A stretch of DNA of 64,000 bases from Marasmius tenuissimus (GCA_029532415.1 JAQOTA010000052.1:1488001-1552000), one strand, 5' to 3'; shown: positions 1-11,391, counted from the stretch's first letter. The notes: a model not told the origin generated them from the letters alone. Made by a program: numbers and translations.

Positions 1-675
1 GATGCTGTCCAAGAAGGTATCACTATCGGCAGAGTTTCTAGAGGCGAAGGAAACGATGTTCCATTGGATAAGGATCCAGCCGTGGCGAAGGTCGACAAGG
101 CACGAGTGTGGCCGGTCGTACGCTTCACTGGGGGGAAAACCATACTGTGTATACCCCTCGATTTCTCGGTCAATGATGCTACAGGGAAGCCCGAAGCCAC
201 CCGCACGCAAGTAAGCTACCAATACGTATCCAACGCATAAAGGACGTCTGATAATTTTGACGTTCAGGTGCCTCTGATCCTGGCATGGGCATTGTCTATA
301 CACAAGAGCCAGGGACAAACACTCGAACGAGTCAAAGTCGACCTCAAGAATATCTTCGAGAAGGGCCAAGCCTACGTCGCTTTGTCCAGAGCGACCAAGA
401 TGGAACAACTCCAGGTGCTCAATTTCGATCCTTCGAAGTAAGTTCTTCTCCCCAACTCCTCACTATGGGCTCTACTGAGGTGTACGGTTTGCAGAGTTCA
501 AGCCCATCCTCGCGTGCTAGCGTGGTATCGGGCACATACCAAGGTCCGGAACTCAACACACAACTCGGACCAGCCCGAGATCGACGAAGATTTCGATCTT
601 TATGACGAGGATATGTCAACGAATGACATGGACGAGCTGGATAGTCAAGAAGCTATGGAAGCGTACTATTCATGA
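1..675 (+). CDS. PIF1: Pif1-family ATP-dependent DNA helicase, 3' end only
   Basis: The gene enters from the left edge; only the C-terminal part is here. Pif1 helicases are 5'-to-3' superfamily 1B enzymes that resolve G-quadruplexes and displace telomerase, in the nucleus and mitochondria. Three exons can be joined: 1-210, 268-437 and 495-675, with introns 211-267 and 438-494. The middle exon carries the SF1 motif stretch [12 protein letters not shown] and the motif VI core AYVALSRA, which is the signature of Pif1/RecD helicases. The third exon adds [10 protein letters not shown] and an acidic tail ending with TGA at 673-675. The motifs and the downstream LQVLNFDP look like the cellular Pif1 rather than the Helitron-borne relatives, although the N-terminal part needed to be certain lies outside. 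The 3' end faces the SYLF gene about 160 bases away. Confidence 0.88.
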
Positions 676-832
676 AATTTGAACGTTTACATTACTCGCG
701 GTTTCCCATAACAGTGCGACTGTCGTTACGTTATATTATGTGCTCGAGTAAATATTCTACTATGATACAGCGTTCGTAATTAAATAATCTACAGCAGTAT
801 ACCCTGGATAAGATCGCCTATACACTAACTAA
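676..832. other. Convergent spacer of PIF1 and the SYLF gene
   Basis: 157 AT-rich bases between the two facing stop codons, with room only for the transcript ends. Confidence 0.45.
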
Positions 833-2577
833 TTACACGACTTCGACGAAGTTTGCAGGAAAGATCCCCTTCGAGCTACCAACCTTTCCAGTCCACCTTC
901 CAAGTATCCGTGAGCGTCAATATAGACATGTAGGGGGAAAGTAGCCCATTGAACTCACCAATCGTCAGTGCTATCACTCTTTTGAGTAACGATTATGACG
1001 TCGCCTTTCTTGAAAGATAAGTCCCCGGCCTGACCGGCGTCGTGAGTTGTGGTTGACGAACGCAGGGAGCGATTTGATACTAACCTCAACGCCGTTGAAG
1101 TCGTACAGAGCAACCGCCCGGGCTACACCGTCACGTAGCGGTTCTGTTAATCCCGGTTTCGGAGCGATGTAAGGCTGACTGGGGGTGATGGGTGCCGGCG
1201 TCGTTGTGGGGAGCTCTGCAGGCCCCTTGAAAGGATCCGACGACATATACGATCCTCGAGGTGTAGTGGACAAGCTCAAAGAGCGACTATGATTATTGCT
1301 AGAAATCTCGAACGGATCCTGAGTGCTGGGGTAATGAGCGGAAGCCAGGCGTTTGTGTTTCGGGACATCTCTCGAAAAGTCTTGTTCAAAGTGTGTCTGG
1401 AATGCGTAAGTCGCGGAAGTGTCGCCCTTCTGCCAAGAGTTATCCGCTGGTGGCGGCGTTGGATCGTCGAAGTAACCTCCGGAGTCTTTGGGAGCTCCCC
1501 AAGAGGGTGGAGGGAAAGCAGCTTTGTCCCCCTTCTTGAGTTTGCGCGTGGATGGAGCAGACCCAGGACTACCTATACCCTCGAATGCGTATCCTCCACC
1601 GGTCATTTGATCCTCCACCCAGCTCTTCGGACCGGGTGTGCCCATGCAGGATTCCAATGTTTTTATCAGGTTGTTAGCCCAAACGGGAGGCTCGATACTC
1701 CCCGTGAGAAGCTGCTGAACGGTCACTGTGTCGTTCTGATATGCTTGAACATTGGCATCTTGTCGTTCGACGATGACCGATCCTTCAATTGATATCCCAC
1801 CGAAGAGACCTTTGGTTTTCGAATAACTGTACATGGCGGCAAGTTTCCCCTTGGTGTTAAGAGATCCGGTAGCCTCCCCGTTACGGCCGAGAGGGCCAAC
1901 TGCTATACTGGCGTTACCTCCTAGCGTGAGAGATCCTGCCGCCATGAAGGATCTCTTACGATTGGATCAGACGGGAAAACAATGGAGGAATGATTCAGAA
2001 TAACGTACAAGTGCCTGTCGAATATCCGATTGGCGGGTGAGATGCTGGTGTCGTCGAATAAACGTGTACAAAGGACTCACCGATCTCGAATTCAGCACCA
2101 CCAGGAAATCGGTCATTTCCGCCCCCGCTTGTCCACCGAAACCTAAACCCGCTGTTCCAATAGCACTGGGGGCGGACCATGCTGCTCACCAGACGGGTGA
2201 GTAATCCGTAGCATGCCACACGTCAAGACAGACTCACTTCCATTCGGAAGCCTTGCAATCACAATGCCACTACCTGCTCTTGCACTGAAAACGAAACCTG
2301 CTTTGACGATGGTGAAGATGGCGAATCCTTTCGCATTCTCGAGAACCTCTCGGGGTATCACTTCGGTTGTCAGGAGTCAACAAAGGGAGAAAGACATGAT
2401 ACGGTGACTTGTGTCGTACCTCCATCAAGGCCATTATTACTGCGGTCGACAAATGAGCGAACTGTGGACATCATAAGCACTCCGCCGGAACAAGTAGAAG
2501 CTTTGCTACTGACAGATCTTTGCAGCTTTATCACATTCTTTGGGTAGTGGTTGCGGAAGAGGTGTATTAAACTTCAT
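833..2577 (-). CDS. SYLF-SH3 domain protein (Ysc84/Lsb3/SH3YL1 family)
   Basis: Ysc84-like proteins bind phosphoinositides and actin through the SYLF domain and recruit partners through SH3; they act at cortical actin patches during endocytosis. The start at 2577 gives MKFNTPLPQPLP, the usual opening of this family. Exons then read PREVLENAKGFAIFTIVKAG, WSAPSAIGTAGLGFGGQAG and SFMAAGSLTLGGNASIAVGP, the SYLF core. A Pro/Ser-rich linker follows, and the C-terminal SH3 (ARAVALYDFNG, then DLSFKKGD, WWTGKVG, PANFVEVV) is split over three exons. The stop is TAA at 833-835. A 6-base exon at 2009-2014 is needed to keep the SYLF domain at family length (see findings). The gene is tandem, in the same direction, with LAS1 240 bases upstream. 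Family assignment is firm; exact splice sites are inferred. Confidence 0.87.
2009..2014 (-). other. Candidate 6-base exon in the SYLF gene
   Basis: The bases GCACTT (minus strand) lie between a CAG acceptor and a GTACGT donor, with introns 2015-2080 and 1955-2008 on either side. They add Ala-Leu in the SYLF domain. Phase is zero on both sides. Confidence 0.55.
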
Positions 2578-2816
2578 AGGGTACGAGGGATGATGGTGGT
2601 GGAGGTGAAAGGTACGAAACTGTACGAAAGCTGCTGCGCGACTCTGGGTTTATGTGAACGGCGCGGGATTAGAGAGCCTCGGGCCACGGGAATAACATGG
2701 CATGACAATTCAAGCTTTCGCGATCGGTAATCGGCCTTATGCGAGATGGGCGCTTGATGCGTAATTCCCGACACCCAGCCGGAGACCACGCAATTGTTCT
2801 GCGGTTACATTACTAG

Positions 2817-4541
2817 CTAAGCGGCACTGTATACACCTATAGGACAAGGCTTCCAGCCAGAACCCGCACCCAGCAACCGCCAACCAGGAGGGCTGCTCAA
2901 GCCAGCCGGGGACGCATCCTGAGTGAATACGGGTTCATCAGGATCAGGTTCTGGGGTGGACACGGAAAGTGAGAGCAGTATGTTTAACCGATCCTCCATG
3001 ACTGATACGTCCTCTGCCGTCCAATCCTAGTAGACAATGTTGCATAAGGAGAAGAGTTTTTACAAAGCAAATCGGGAATGGCACGTACCGCAGTAGACAC
3101 AAAATCAAAGGGCCTCAATGTAGTCAAAGCATTTTGTAGCTGCGGTACCTGCGAGCAAAGATTCCCCAACAAGGTCACAAACCTGTACCAGGCATAAGAG
3201 AGAGGAGTGAGGTACACGAGGGGGTACTGGTCACTCACATCTTCTTGGCGGAGGGATCGTACTCAGCTCCAGGTTGAACCGTTGTGATCAACAAGGTAGA
3301 GGCCTCCACTCGCAGTGTGCTGTCCGGGTCTTCGCTCTCCGCTGTTTTGATAACCCATAGCATCCAACTGCTGAGGCAGGACGCGTACGACAAGTCGTAG
3401 CGACTGCCCAGTTCCAATTCTGTCGTTGAGGCGTCGTCCGCGAGCCGATATATCATCTTGTTCACTAACGTTGCGAAGAACTCGTAATGCAGAGAATGTA
3501 CATGCATCAATAGAGTTTTCCAGACTTGCACAGAGGGTAAAGGAGGATCTGAAGAGTCCGCTGGAAGAGTTCTCCGCCTGTAATTCTCGATGAGTAGATC
3601 CCCCTCAACGACCTCACGCGTACTCACTTCTTCGATAGAGGGACTAAACCACCTTTTTCCAACAACGCCTCGCAAAAGACCTCCAGCGCCCAACGCTCCT
3701 TAGCATCTTGTTCGTCTGTATGGACCGCATCCGCGGAATGCCCAAAATTCCAGCCCAACTCACCCGCAACGACATTCGCAGTTACCTTCGCCTCGGCAAT
3801 CCACTTCTCAACCTCTTTCAACGTCCGACCGATGGATTGCTTATACTGAGATTTCAGTGATGCATCGCGTGTCGTGAGTTTGAGCATGTCCTTATATTGC
3901 TTGAGAATGGGGCTGAGGGGACGCAAGGGGGCATCTGCTTTCGTGACAGTTGTCGGGTTTATGGTAGGTAGCCAGTAGTTGTGGAGAAGCCATGACATGG
4001 ACTACAAGGACACAGTTCAATCTTCGCATTTACAGTAGCAAGCAGTCTTTGTCACGCACCTGTCTCGCGCCTTCGCGTAGTAGCTCCAAGCTAGGAAGAT
4101 CCTCGTGCGTGGCAGCGTGTCTAAGCTCTACCAGCCATAAAGGTAGATCAAGTTGACTGGCAATAGCAGCAATCGAGCGAGCGTATACCCCGAGCTGCAA
4201 GGGATCTACCAGGCCATTCACGAGTCGGATAAGAGCAGAAGCGTAACTTTGCCGCAAGGGTAAATAAGACGAAGACCCTTCCTCTTTCATATCTTGAACG
4301 ATGACCGCTAGTATCGCATGTGTTGACTCGAGGGCATGGGGCAATTGAGTGATGGCCTTCCAGGCAGCGAGCTAGCCAAAAAAGTTTGTGAGTAAAGATA
4401 CAAAGGGGAGCCGATGGAGAAAACTACTCTGTTGATAGCCAAGATCTTCGAATCCAAGTCTCTTTCATCCGTAAAGATCCAAGAACATACTTGATCCAAT
4501 TCTGCAATGGAGGTCCATGGTACTTGTCGTGGTAGTCTCAT
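2817..4541 (-). CDS. LAS1: Las1-like pre-rRNA ITS2 endoribonuclease subunit
   Basis: Las1 is the HEPN-fold endonuclease that cuts ITS2 of pre-rRNA at site C2 together with the kinase Grc3, in the nucleolus. The start at 4541 gives MRLPRQVPWTSIAELDQVCS, typical of Las1 N-termini. The next exons read AAWKAITQLPHALESTHAIL and LPLWLVELRHAATHEDLP. The RHAATH segment is the HEPN catalytic RxxxxH motif, so the active site looks intact. Then MSWLLHNYWLPT follows, also conserved. The C-terminal half is less conserved and continues through exons around 3250-3680, 3100-3200 and 2817-3025, closing with a TAG at 2817-2819. About six exons are joined with introns of 50-60 bases. The last two exon joins rest on phase alone and are less certain than the N-terminal half. 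Confidence 0.88.
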
Positions 4542-4734
4542 TGAAAAAAAGAAATCTGATCTTATCTTATCTAGCGCGTTCCTCCGTATGTATGTCATTT
4601 TTTGATCGAAGTTGAACTTGGCTTTTTCCTTTCGCGTTCAAGGCACCATCTTCCTCGCGGACTCACGTCGTCACGACTCTCCACGGCACTTCACGACCTT
4701 TTCTCGACGCGCTACACGACTACGAAAGACTGAA
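4542..4734. promoter_or_regulatory. Shared divergent promoter of LAS1 and the DUF7702 gene
   Basis: These 193 bases separate two start codons on opposite strands (LAS1 minus, DUF7702 plus), so both promoters must lie here or overlap the 5' ends. No clear TATA box was seen on either strand. Confidence 0.5.
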
Positions 4735-5699
4735 ATGGCACCCCTCAGCTTACGGGGCAAGATTGCTGCAGCTCAAGTAGCATTCTGGGTCCCACCTATG
4801 ATAATTACCCTCGTCCTGATCATACGCTACGCTTTTCGACGAGATGCAGGGTGGTTCTTCCTCTTTATTTTCTCGCTTAGTGTGTCTATTTCTCATATCA
4901 CTGCGTGCCTGGAATATTGACAGTCTAATGCACTCTACCCTAGCGAGGATTACCGCTGGTGCTCTGACTCTTGTGAGGGACACGAACACCAGTCCTTCGA
5001 TGCATGCGGACATGTTTATTGCTGAAATTATACTCTTCTCTGCTGGATTGGCCCTATTGTTTCTTTCTATAATCGGATTTCTGGGACTGGCGTGCGTGGT
5101 ATCCTTCATTCTGCGATTCAAGCCATACTCACACCTACTTTAGTGGACAGCACCAATACAGCGAATACCGTGCAATGTCTAGATATTTCCGTGGCTTCGC
5201 TCTATTTCCAATTATTGCTATGGCCCTCAGCATCGCAGGAAACATCCTAGGATCTCACCTTGCCTCTGGTGCTGATGCAGGACTCATCTTACGGCGTGTT
5301 GCTGCAGGGTTTTACGCCGGTTCATATATTTTACTTCTCTTACTTACGGGCAAATGCTGGACCTATCGACACCATCTGAAACGACATAGGAAGCGTGTAC
5401 GTGCTCAAGTTCAAAATCAACCTTTCATTCGTCGTATCAACTTGAACTCTCTTTAGCTATTGGTCGGTGTAATGCTCGGGTTGCTTTTCCTCGGCGTGCG
5501 CGTGGCGTATGCTATTCTAGATGCTTGGTCGTCCTCTGATCAATTCGGTGGTGCCCTCTCTTCGAACCCTACGCTGGCGCAATTCAACTCGGTCAGCGGA
5601 GACTACATTCCATACCTCGTTATGGGCCTTGTCATGGAATACCTGACGACTTTGACCTTCTTGCTGTTCAGCACGGTCATGATGAGACGACGACGTTGA
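4735..5699 (+). CDS. Seven-span membrane protein, DUF7702-like
   Basis: An integral membrane protein of unknown function that resembles the fungal DUF7702 family. The start at 4735 gives MAPLSLRGKIAAAQVAFW. The four exons encode successive hydrophobic helices: PPMIITLVLIIRYAF, a segment after RITAGALTLVRDTN, FSAGLALLFLSIIGFLGLA, FALFPIIAMALSIAGN, YAGSYILLLLLTG, VGVMLGLLFLGVRVAYAI and LVMGLVMEYLTTLTFLLF, and it stops after a basic RRRR tail at 5697-5699. Introns are 4880-4943, about 5093-5143 and about 5395-5457, all with normal splice sites. Conserved features seen in the family are the RGKI start, the FRR after helix 1 and RDTN before helix 3. There is no visible catalytic motif. It starts 194 bases from the divergent LAS1 start, so the two probably share a promoter. 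Confidence 0.78.
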
Positions 5700-8380
5700 A
5701 TGATGATGCGAAATTCTGTTATTGGGGGTTTATCTACGAATACGACGTGTACAGTAGTATCTCGGGCTGTTAGTACGACTATCTAGGTGCATATATTATT
5801 CGTTGCTTGACTTTTTCGGGTAAAACGAATGGATGCGTTGTGTTCGATATGAGCGGTAGATACTCGAGATCGTCGTGTCTGGTGTGGTCTCCCAACCCAA
5901 GGGCAAACCTCAATGAACGCAAGATAACAAAGTAGTTGTGACATGGTTGTAGGGACCATTGAATACATCGAGTGAGAGTGTGCGAATGTGAATTGTCCAA
6001 GTCTTCATTTATTGTTCCTTCGTACGTTCGTACAATGGCATGTCTGAACCGCATAGTCAAGCATCCTCCATCCCAGCTCGAGAGCTAGTTGCGAAGCTGG
6101 AAGACGCTCCGGCTTAATTGAGTCCAATAGAGGTTTCATCTTCTCTCGCCAATTCATACCCTGATCGATTAGCCGAAAAGAGTTGCTGAGCATACGCGAC
6201 AGCTGTGGTGAGGGTTGGAAAATGAGCCAGGAAATTCCAGGAATTTTATCTTTATACATGTCAATTTTTTCGTGGGAAGTTTCTTGCCCGATTGGGTAGC
6301 TTGAGGGCACCAGGTTCCTGGCTCAGCCAGCGCTTTGAATCGCACTCTCTCAATCCCAAGTCCTGAATTGAGGCAAACCATTGCTTGCCGCGGCGACTAT
6401 GAGCGTATCCCAGGCTCTTAATACTCAGTTTTCTAGCATACAGCATCACCTATTTGAAGGACCTCTTTCATGGCCTTTCTCCGCTGCGAACAACGTATTC
6501 TGATCATCTTCAGGATTCTGGGCCAGTTCGTATACTCAAATTGTTATCGGAACCGACAGAAATCTGTACTCACGAGCACACAGACTGATATCTACTGACA
6601 ACTACAAGCCAAATTCCTCTCCCAAGTCACGGAAAAGCCCGAGTGCACATGCAACGGATTGCCTCCGGTGTGTCAATTGTTCAAACTTACCTCTTTCCTG
6701 GGTCACAGCATCTCCTACTTTTCTACTCGAAGAACCTCTTTCATGGCGTCTCTCCGCCACGAACGATGGATTCTGATTGCCTTCAGGACTCTGAGTCAGG
6801 TTGTATACGCAACTCGCTATCGGAATCGACATAACTCTGTGCTCATGGGGATCTAAACTGATGTACTTACTGACAACCACAAGCCAGAATTCCACTTCAC
6901 GTCAAGGAAAGGCCCGAGTGCACATGCGACGTATTGTCTCCGGTGCATTGATCATGGAGTCGCAGCGAGTACCTCTGCGAGTTGGTTCATTGCTGTTTAA
7001 TGAAAAATCGCAAACGCCTCGGTACAACGGACTTACGAACCGATACATATCGACAGACCGAAAATTCAAGCTTTCTCAATCGGAGCCCCGCTCTGGAAGA
7101 AATTTCTCAGGATCTCCGCCAACAAACCTGGTGCATAGATTGCTAAATTGCTTCGAACATCGACGGTACGTTGCTTCTGTATCTTTGAAGCGCACCAGAA
7201 CATTGGGTCAGGATCTTGTTCAGGACTCGAAATTGCAATTCGGGCTGGTTGGGGAAAACTCGCGTTTCGAGTGTATCCTCGGAGATGTGCTTCTCTGGCT
7301 CCATTCTTCAAGAAGGTCTCACGAGCGACGTGCTCCCTACAAACGCTATTAATTTAAACGTTTCTTCGGAGTTGCCTCCGACCGACTGGCGCAGGTATCA
7401 AAGTCTATCTTGTCGAGTTCTTACTCGTCCTCGATCGAATTTCGGACTTGTCCTCCGTCGTTTCTTCGGAATTTCGGTTGGTCCTATCCAGTGGATCTAT
7501 CATTACTGCCTCGATTTCGCCACAAAGGAGTGGAGTTAATTCCATCGCGCCAGCCTTCCTCTGATTTGGCGTCCCAGCAGGTACGAAGTCGCTTTCTGCT
7601 TACACTCACCTTTTGGCTCGCTCACCGTCCTTCTGCTGTAGTTGACACGGCTTTGGCGGAGATGTGTCATTGAACACAAGGTCCCAGGACATCCACGTCC
7701 CTGAGTGTCCCTATGTTTACGAGCTCTCCCTATAGCCTCTTCGGCCGATTCACATGCAAAGGTTATCACAGCAATTTTCCTGCAACCTATCTCTGAACTA
7801 GGCTGGCGTCTCATGTAGGCATCATATATCATATCCTCTTCGATGCTGCATCTTCGGCCGATACCTCCTTCACGTCATTCGGAGCATGATTCAACCTGAA
7901 TAGAACAAACTGTTCACGTCGGTGTGAATATCAACGCCGATCATGGAAATTCAGTATGTCCCACTCTATTTTCTAACTGGCTCGAACACTGAAGCTGTGT
8001 AAACGTTTGACTTGAATGGCTTGATGTATTGGCGATCGTCACGACGCGAATAGTCGCCTACAATGTTGATCAAACTGACTCCCTCTCCGGGGAGCCGAGG
8101 GTGAGAGGCATGGGTACATATTAGGGTGAATGGGGGAGCAAACCGGAGCGAACTGCGAAACCAAAGAGGCGGAATCCCAGGCGGCATCAATTATGCTTCT
8201 CCAGAGCCATGGGTCTTTCGTGGGTATCCCCTCTCCGTCCTACCCAATCGCTGAAAATATTCTCTCAAGGTATCTGAAGAAACCCACGCGCTTTCCAGAA
8301 AAAAACATCGCTTGTGGTGCTGCGATGTCATCGAACAACTTCAGCGTAATCACCCTCAAACATTTTTGCTGGTGGGATGG
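5700..8380. other. Long region with no recognisable gene
   Basis: About 2.7 kb lie between the DUF7702 stop and a TATA-like box. Open frames on both strands are short, overlap each other and show no domain I recognise. A minus-strand segment near 6010-6310 (including MNWREKMKPLLDSIKPERLP and ALELGWRMLDYA) looks protein-like in composition but cannot be joined to a start or a motif. The region holds a decayed direct duplication at 6441-6945. It may be the remains of a gene or mobile element. Nothing firmer can be said from sequence alone. Confidence 0.5.
6441..6945. repeat. Degenerate direct duplication, two copies of about 235 bases
   Basis: Copy A (about 6441-6670) and copy B (about 6706-6945) align along their length. 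Shared blocks include CCTCTTTCATGGC, AGTGCACATGC and the end blocks ATTGCCTCCGGTG in A and ATTGTCTCCGGTG in B. Many single-base differences and several small gaps separate them, so the event is old. A 35-base spacer lies between. Neither copy has an intact frame. A minus-strand frame across copy B reads HERRHERGSSSR-like sequence with a splice-like GTCAGTAAGT inside, hinting that the duplicated unit once held an exon. Confidence 0.75.
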
Positions 8381-8389
8381 TATAAAAAG
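8381..8389 (+). promoter_or_regulatory. TATA box
   Basis: A near-ideal TATAAAAAG lies upstream of the tentative small gene at 8648. The distance to the ATG is about 265 bases, so a leader of around 230 bases or a 5' intron would be needed. It is one of the few clear TATA boxes in the window. Confidence 0.45.
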
Positions 8390-8647
8390 GACAACGCCTT
8401 CTTCATTATAGGTTCCGCAGAACCTCTCTTGAACTTTCTCATTGACGACTTAGACCCTCGCACACGTATCTATTCGGATTCCTTGCATTAAGATACACTG
8501 TCCTACTAGGTGCTTGCGGATCCTCGAACGAAACGCCGTCAGCCTTCATACCCACTCTCAACCACCGTGCTGTCGATACAAACACTTACCATAGTGAGGG
8601 TGTCAGACCCTCGCAATCACAGCCTACTAACTACTCTCATAAAGAAC

Positions 8648-9028
8648 ATGCACCAAGGCGACCAATCCCATCCCAATCCTTTCCAAGACTCCAAATGGTC
8701 GCTCCGAAGGAAGGCGGCTGATACCATGAAGAATGTCAGCCGAGTCCCTCCCTCTACGTCCTCACGGTTGTTCTCACTCTTATTTTATTAGATTGCGACC
8801 AGCTCAAAGGCCAAGTCAAAACCGCTGGGAAGCACACAACCCTCCTCAAAGGCAAGTCCTTTTGCCACATCCTCGTTAGTGAACTTGGAGGTCACGGTTT
8901 TAACTTTCCATCGACAGAGTACACCTACAGCATCCCAAGTGGGCCGAAGACTTTATGACGGATACCAGAAGCGGGCAGCGAAATATAATGGCAGTATACC
9001 TGCTGAATGTCGGGTGTCTTTTGCATAG
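8648..9028 (+). CDS. Tentative small basic protein, 85 residues
   Basis: A three-exon model gives an open protein of 85 residues: exons 8648-8734, 8792-8851 and 8918-9028, with phase kept at both joins and TAG at 9026-9028. The start MHQGDQSHPNPF is followed by a Lys/Ser-rich middle (SSKAKSKPLGS) and the end RRLYDGYQKRAAKYNGS. The first intron has GT-AG ends (57 bases). The second would be a GC-AG intron with the donor AG/GCAAGT, the usual form for this class. A TATA box lies upstream. I recognise no family. The model rests on splice signals, frame and context only, so it could be chance. Confidence 0.35.
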
Positions 9029-9618
9029 ATCAAAGGCGAAGAGACCTTTCCCCTCCCGCCGTGGAACCAGCGAAAGACGTACATACTGTAATATAGGCTT
9101 TTCTGCTAATTTATGAGCTGTTCGGTCCCACTGGATGTAGCATATACTGTACATGCGTAAAAAGAAAGGGAGGACGGTTTGGATGCTCGACTCTAGTCTC
9201 TCACTGTCGAGTCAACTGTCACCGTCGACCGACTCAGGATTAGAGCGTGAGCTGTCTGTCGCTGGTGCACCGCGGAAGGGATGGTCGTCTGATCTCAATA
9301 GTGCAACTTCATCCACCGGCACGAAGAGCTCTATATCACTGGTGGAATGGCCCATACGCATACAATACTTGCAGCCACTTTTGTATCCGCTGCATGGCCC
9401 GGCGTCTATTCGCAGGTGAGTCAAACGCGGTCATGCGCTGTCATGTCTTCTAGCGCCCATTTCCCGCTCCAATTCTGGTCCACGAGGTAAGCATGCGGCA
9501 CCTAGACGCGCAAGAGCGCAACTCGTTGACAAACGACCACCGTCTCAATCAAATGGGCGTTCTCCAGCTTCTATCATCTCTATCATCGACGAGTTTTCTG
9601 TACTTTTGAAGAAGGGTC
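9029..9618. other. Intergenic region, nothing recognised
   Basis: Open frames here (for example 9153-9419 plus, 9212-9424 minus) are short and overlap on opposite strands with no motif. It presumably contains the promoter and leader of the DUF6699 gene. Confidence 0.5.
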
Positions 9619-11114
9619 ATGCCACTACCAAACGGAAATCTATACGACAATTTCTTGATCCATGGATGTTACTATCGCCACATAGACGATCTCAGTGCTC
9701 CTTGGGTCCCATCACCTGTTGTGCTACCGAGGGAGCTTGACGATGAAGATGAAGCTGCGATGGCTGTCAAGATTCCCTCTCAGTGCTATAGCTTGGATAC
9801 GTCGACGTCGACTTCGGGTTCATCTTCCTTGGGGGGAATCGCGTCTCCTGGGCTGCTGCAGACCAATAGTTCTATGGGAAGTACAACGAGCAGGCAGGTG
9901 AAGAAGAACCGGAAGCGTTCCTGGATATCTCGTGCTCTGAGGAGAACATTTCGTATGAATTCACCTCGAACATCCGACGCCACCGCCCAGCACTTTCAAC
10001 CTCCTCCTGCTCCCAAGATGTTCACAGGTTGGAGGGGCCCATTTCCTGCGACTGATCCCGTGGATATAGTCCCATTATCGGATTGGAAAGCCTGGGGTTA
10101 TTACGCATGTCCGTTCGTGAACAAGGTCTTCGTCAAGAATCACTGTGAGCGTTCAATTGAAGTACTTACCTCTTCGGATCTAATCCTTTCAATCGGGAAT
10201 TTCCAGCCATAGAACCTCGAAAATTCCCCATGCTTGATGCACAAGCGATGTTCGAATCCCTACGCCGGTGAGAGTGTAATGTTCCTCAATTCCACACTCC
10301 CAAAGACCGACCTATTCGTACCCCCCATCCACAGCCCAGATCAACCCAACGACGACCCCTTCGAATGCGAACACCCGGAACGATGGCGTCGCGGTCAAAA
10401 ACTCCTGTCTCTCCCACCCCGCCCCACTCGCTGGAAACCTCTCGACCCCCTCTCACAGGGCAAATTCCCTTGGGAATGTCAACTCAACCCGATCCTAACT
10501 CTCCTTGACCCACTCACCCACACGCCTACCATAGAATGGAGCGTCAATCACCCGCCTGATACGGTGTTCTTCTATACGGGTCCTAACGGACGTACGTCTC
10601 CCCTGCGACAGCCTGATTTTCTTCAACCGGCGACGTTTCCTTTCGTTTCGCATATGTATTTCAATGGCCTCGCATTCGCGAATGACCCCTATGGGTGGTG
10701 GGCGAGGGATCTCCCCCTACCGTGGCCAGTCATCGTGAAGAACAGACCAGGACAAGAAGGAGTCATCGTGGACGACATCTTCCAATGCATACAACAAAAT
10801 TTCGAGGCTATCATCAGTCGGTCAGAGTTTAGGGCGTGGTCCGAAGAACTACGCGCTCAAATTCAGCGAGCGTATCGTAGACGGAGGCAACAAGATGCTC
10901 TGTTGTTCCAGAAAGAACCGTCTAGTTTACAGTGGTGCCGCAGGTCGGACTACTTGGGTCGTAATGTGTACTTGTATGGGTTGAGGTTGTCTTTTCGCCT
11001 TTTTTCTCAAGAAGTTTCGGCATACTGAATACGGAACTTACCCATTTTCACTCTAGACCCAACAGCAACTTCGAAGGATGGACCCTTCTGATGGGCCCAC
11101 GGCCGCCACAGTGA
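9619..11114 (+). CDS. DUF6699-domain protein
   Basis: DUF6699 proteins are common, often multicopy, in Agaricomycetes and have no known function. The start at 9619 gives MPLPNGNLYDNFLIHG. A Ser/Lys-rich, probably disordered stretch follows (GSSSLGGIASPG, KKNRKRSWISRALRR). The second part holds the domain: PILTLLDPLTHTPTIEWSVN, FPFVSHMYFN, DLPLPWPVIV, then GVIVDDIFQCIQQNFEAIIS and a helix RAQIQRAYRRRRQQD. Exons are 9619-10150, about 10208-10267, about 10336-10988 and a last short exon about 11056-11114 that adds PNSNFEGWTLLMGPRPPQ and a TGA at 11112-11114. That last exon restores the GW-containing end usual for the domain; without it the frame would read on to a stop at 11026-11028. The gene converges on the Nudix gene. 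Confidence 0.8.
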
Positions 11115-11391
11115 TAACGACTTGTATATCATCGCAAAATGGTGAGGGCAACACGTAGTGGGGGTAGTCGCGGAAAGCTGAAATGTAGCGTCACTTGTCT
11201 GTCGTGTAGGGGTTCGTACTGCAATGATACAAAGATACATGAAGGCCAAACTGTGCTGAGGAAACAAGGGAGGAAGGAAAAAAGCCGTCTAACAACCATC
11301 ATACCAAATCAACCGTGTACAATAGCGAATAAAGTAGAGGGTCCTAATCATAGAGTCCGAGTCTGAGTCCAAGGAGGTCGAGATTACTGGG

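Noticed and set aside
1..675. Helitron-borne Pif1-like helicase
   Set aside because: The C-terminal motifs and the absence of Rep-type or terminal Helitron sequences next to it favour the cellular Pif1; the window edge prevents a full test.
1289..1792. Plus-strand frame of 167 residues
   Set aside because: Lies antisense to the SYLF-SH3 coding exon, whose translation is clearly a known family; no motif of its own.
6801..7352. Plus-strand frame of 183 residues in the gene-poor island
   Set aside because: Composition is unlike a protein gene (many Arg and Ser from shifted codons), it overlaps the second repeat copy, and no domain or splice context supports it.
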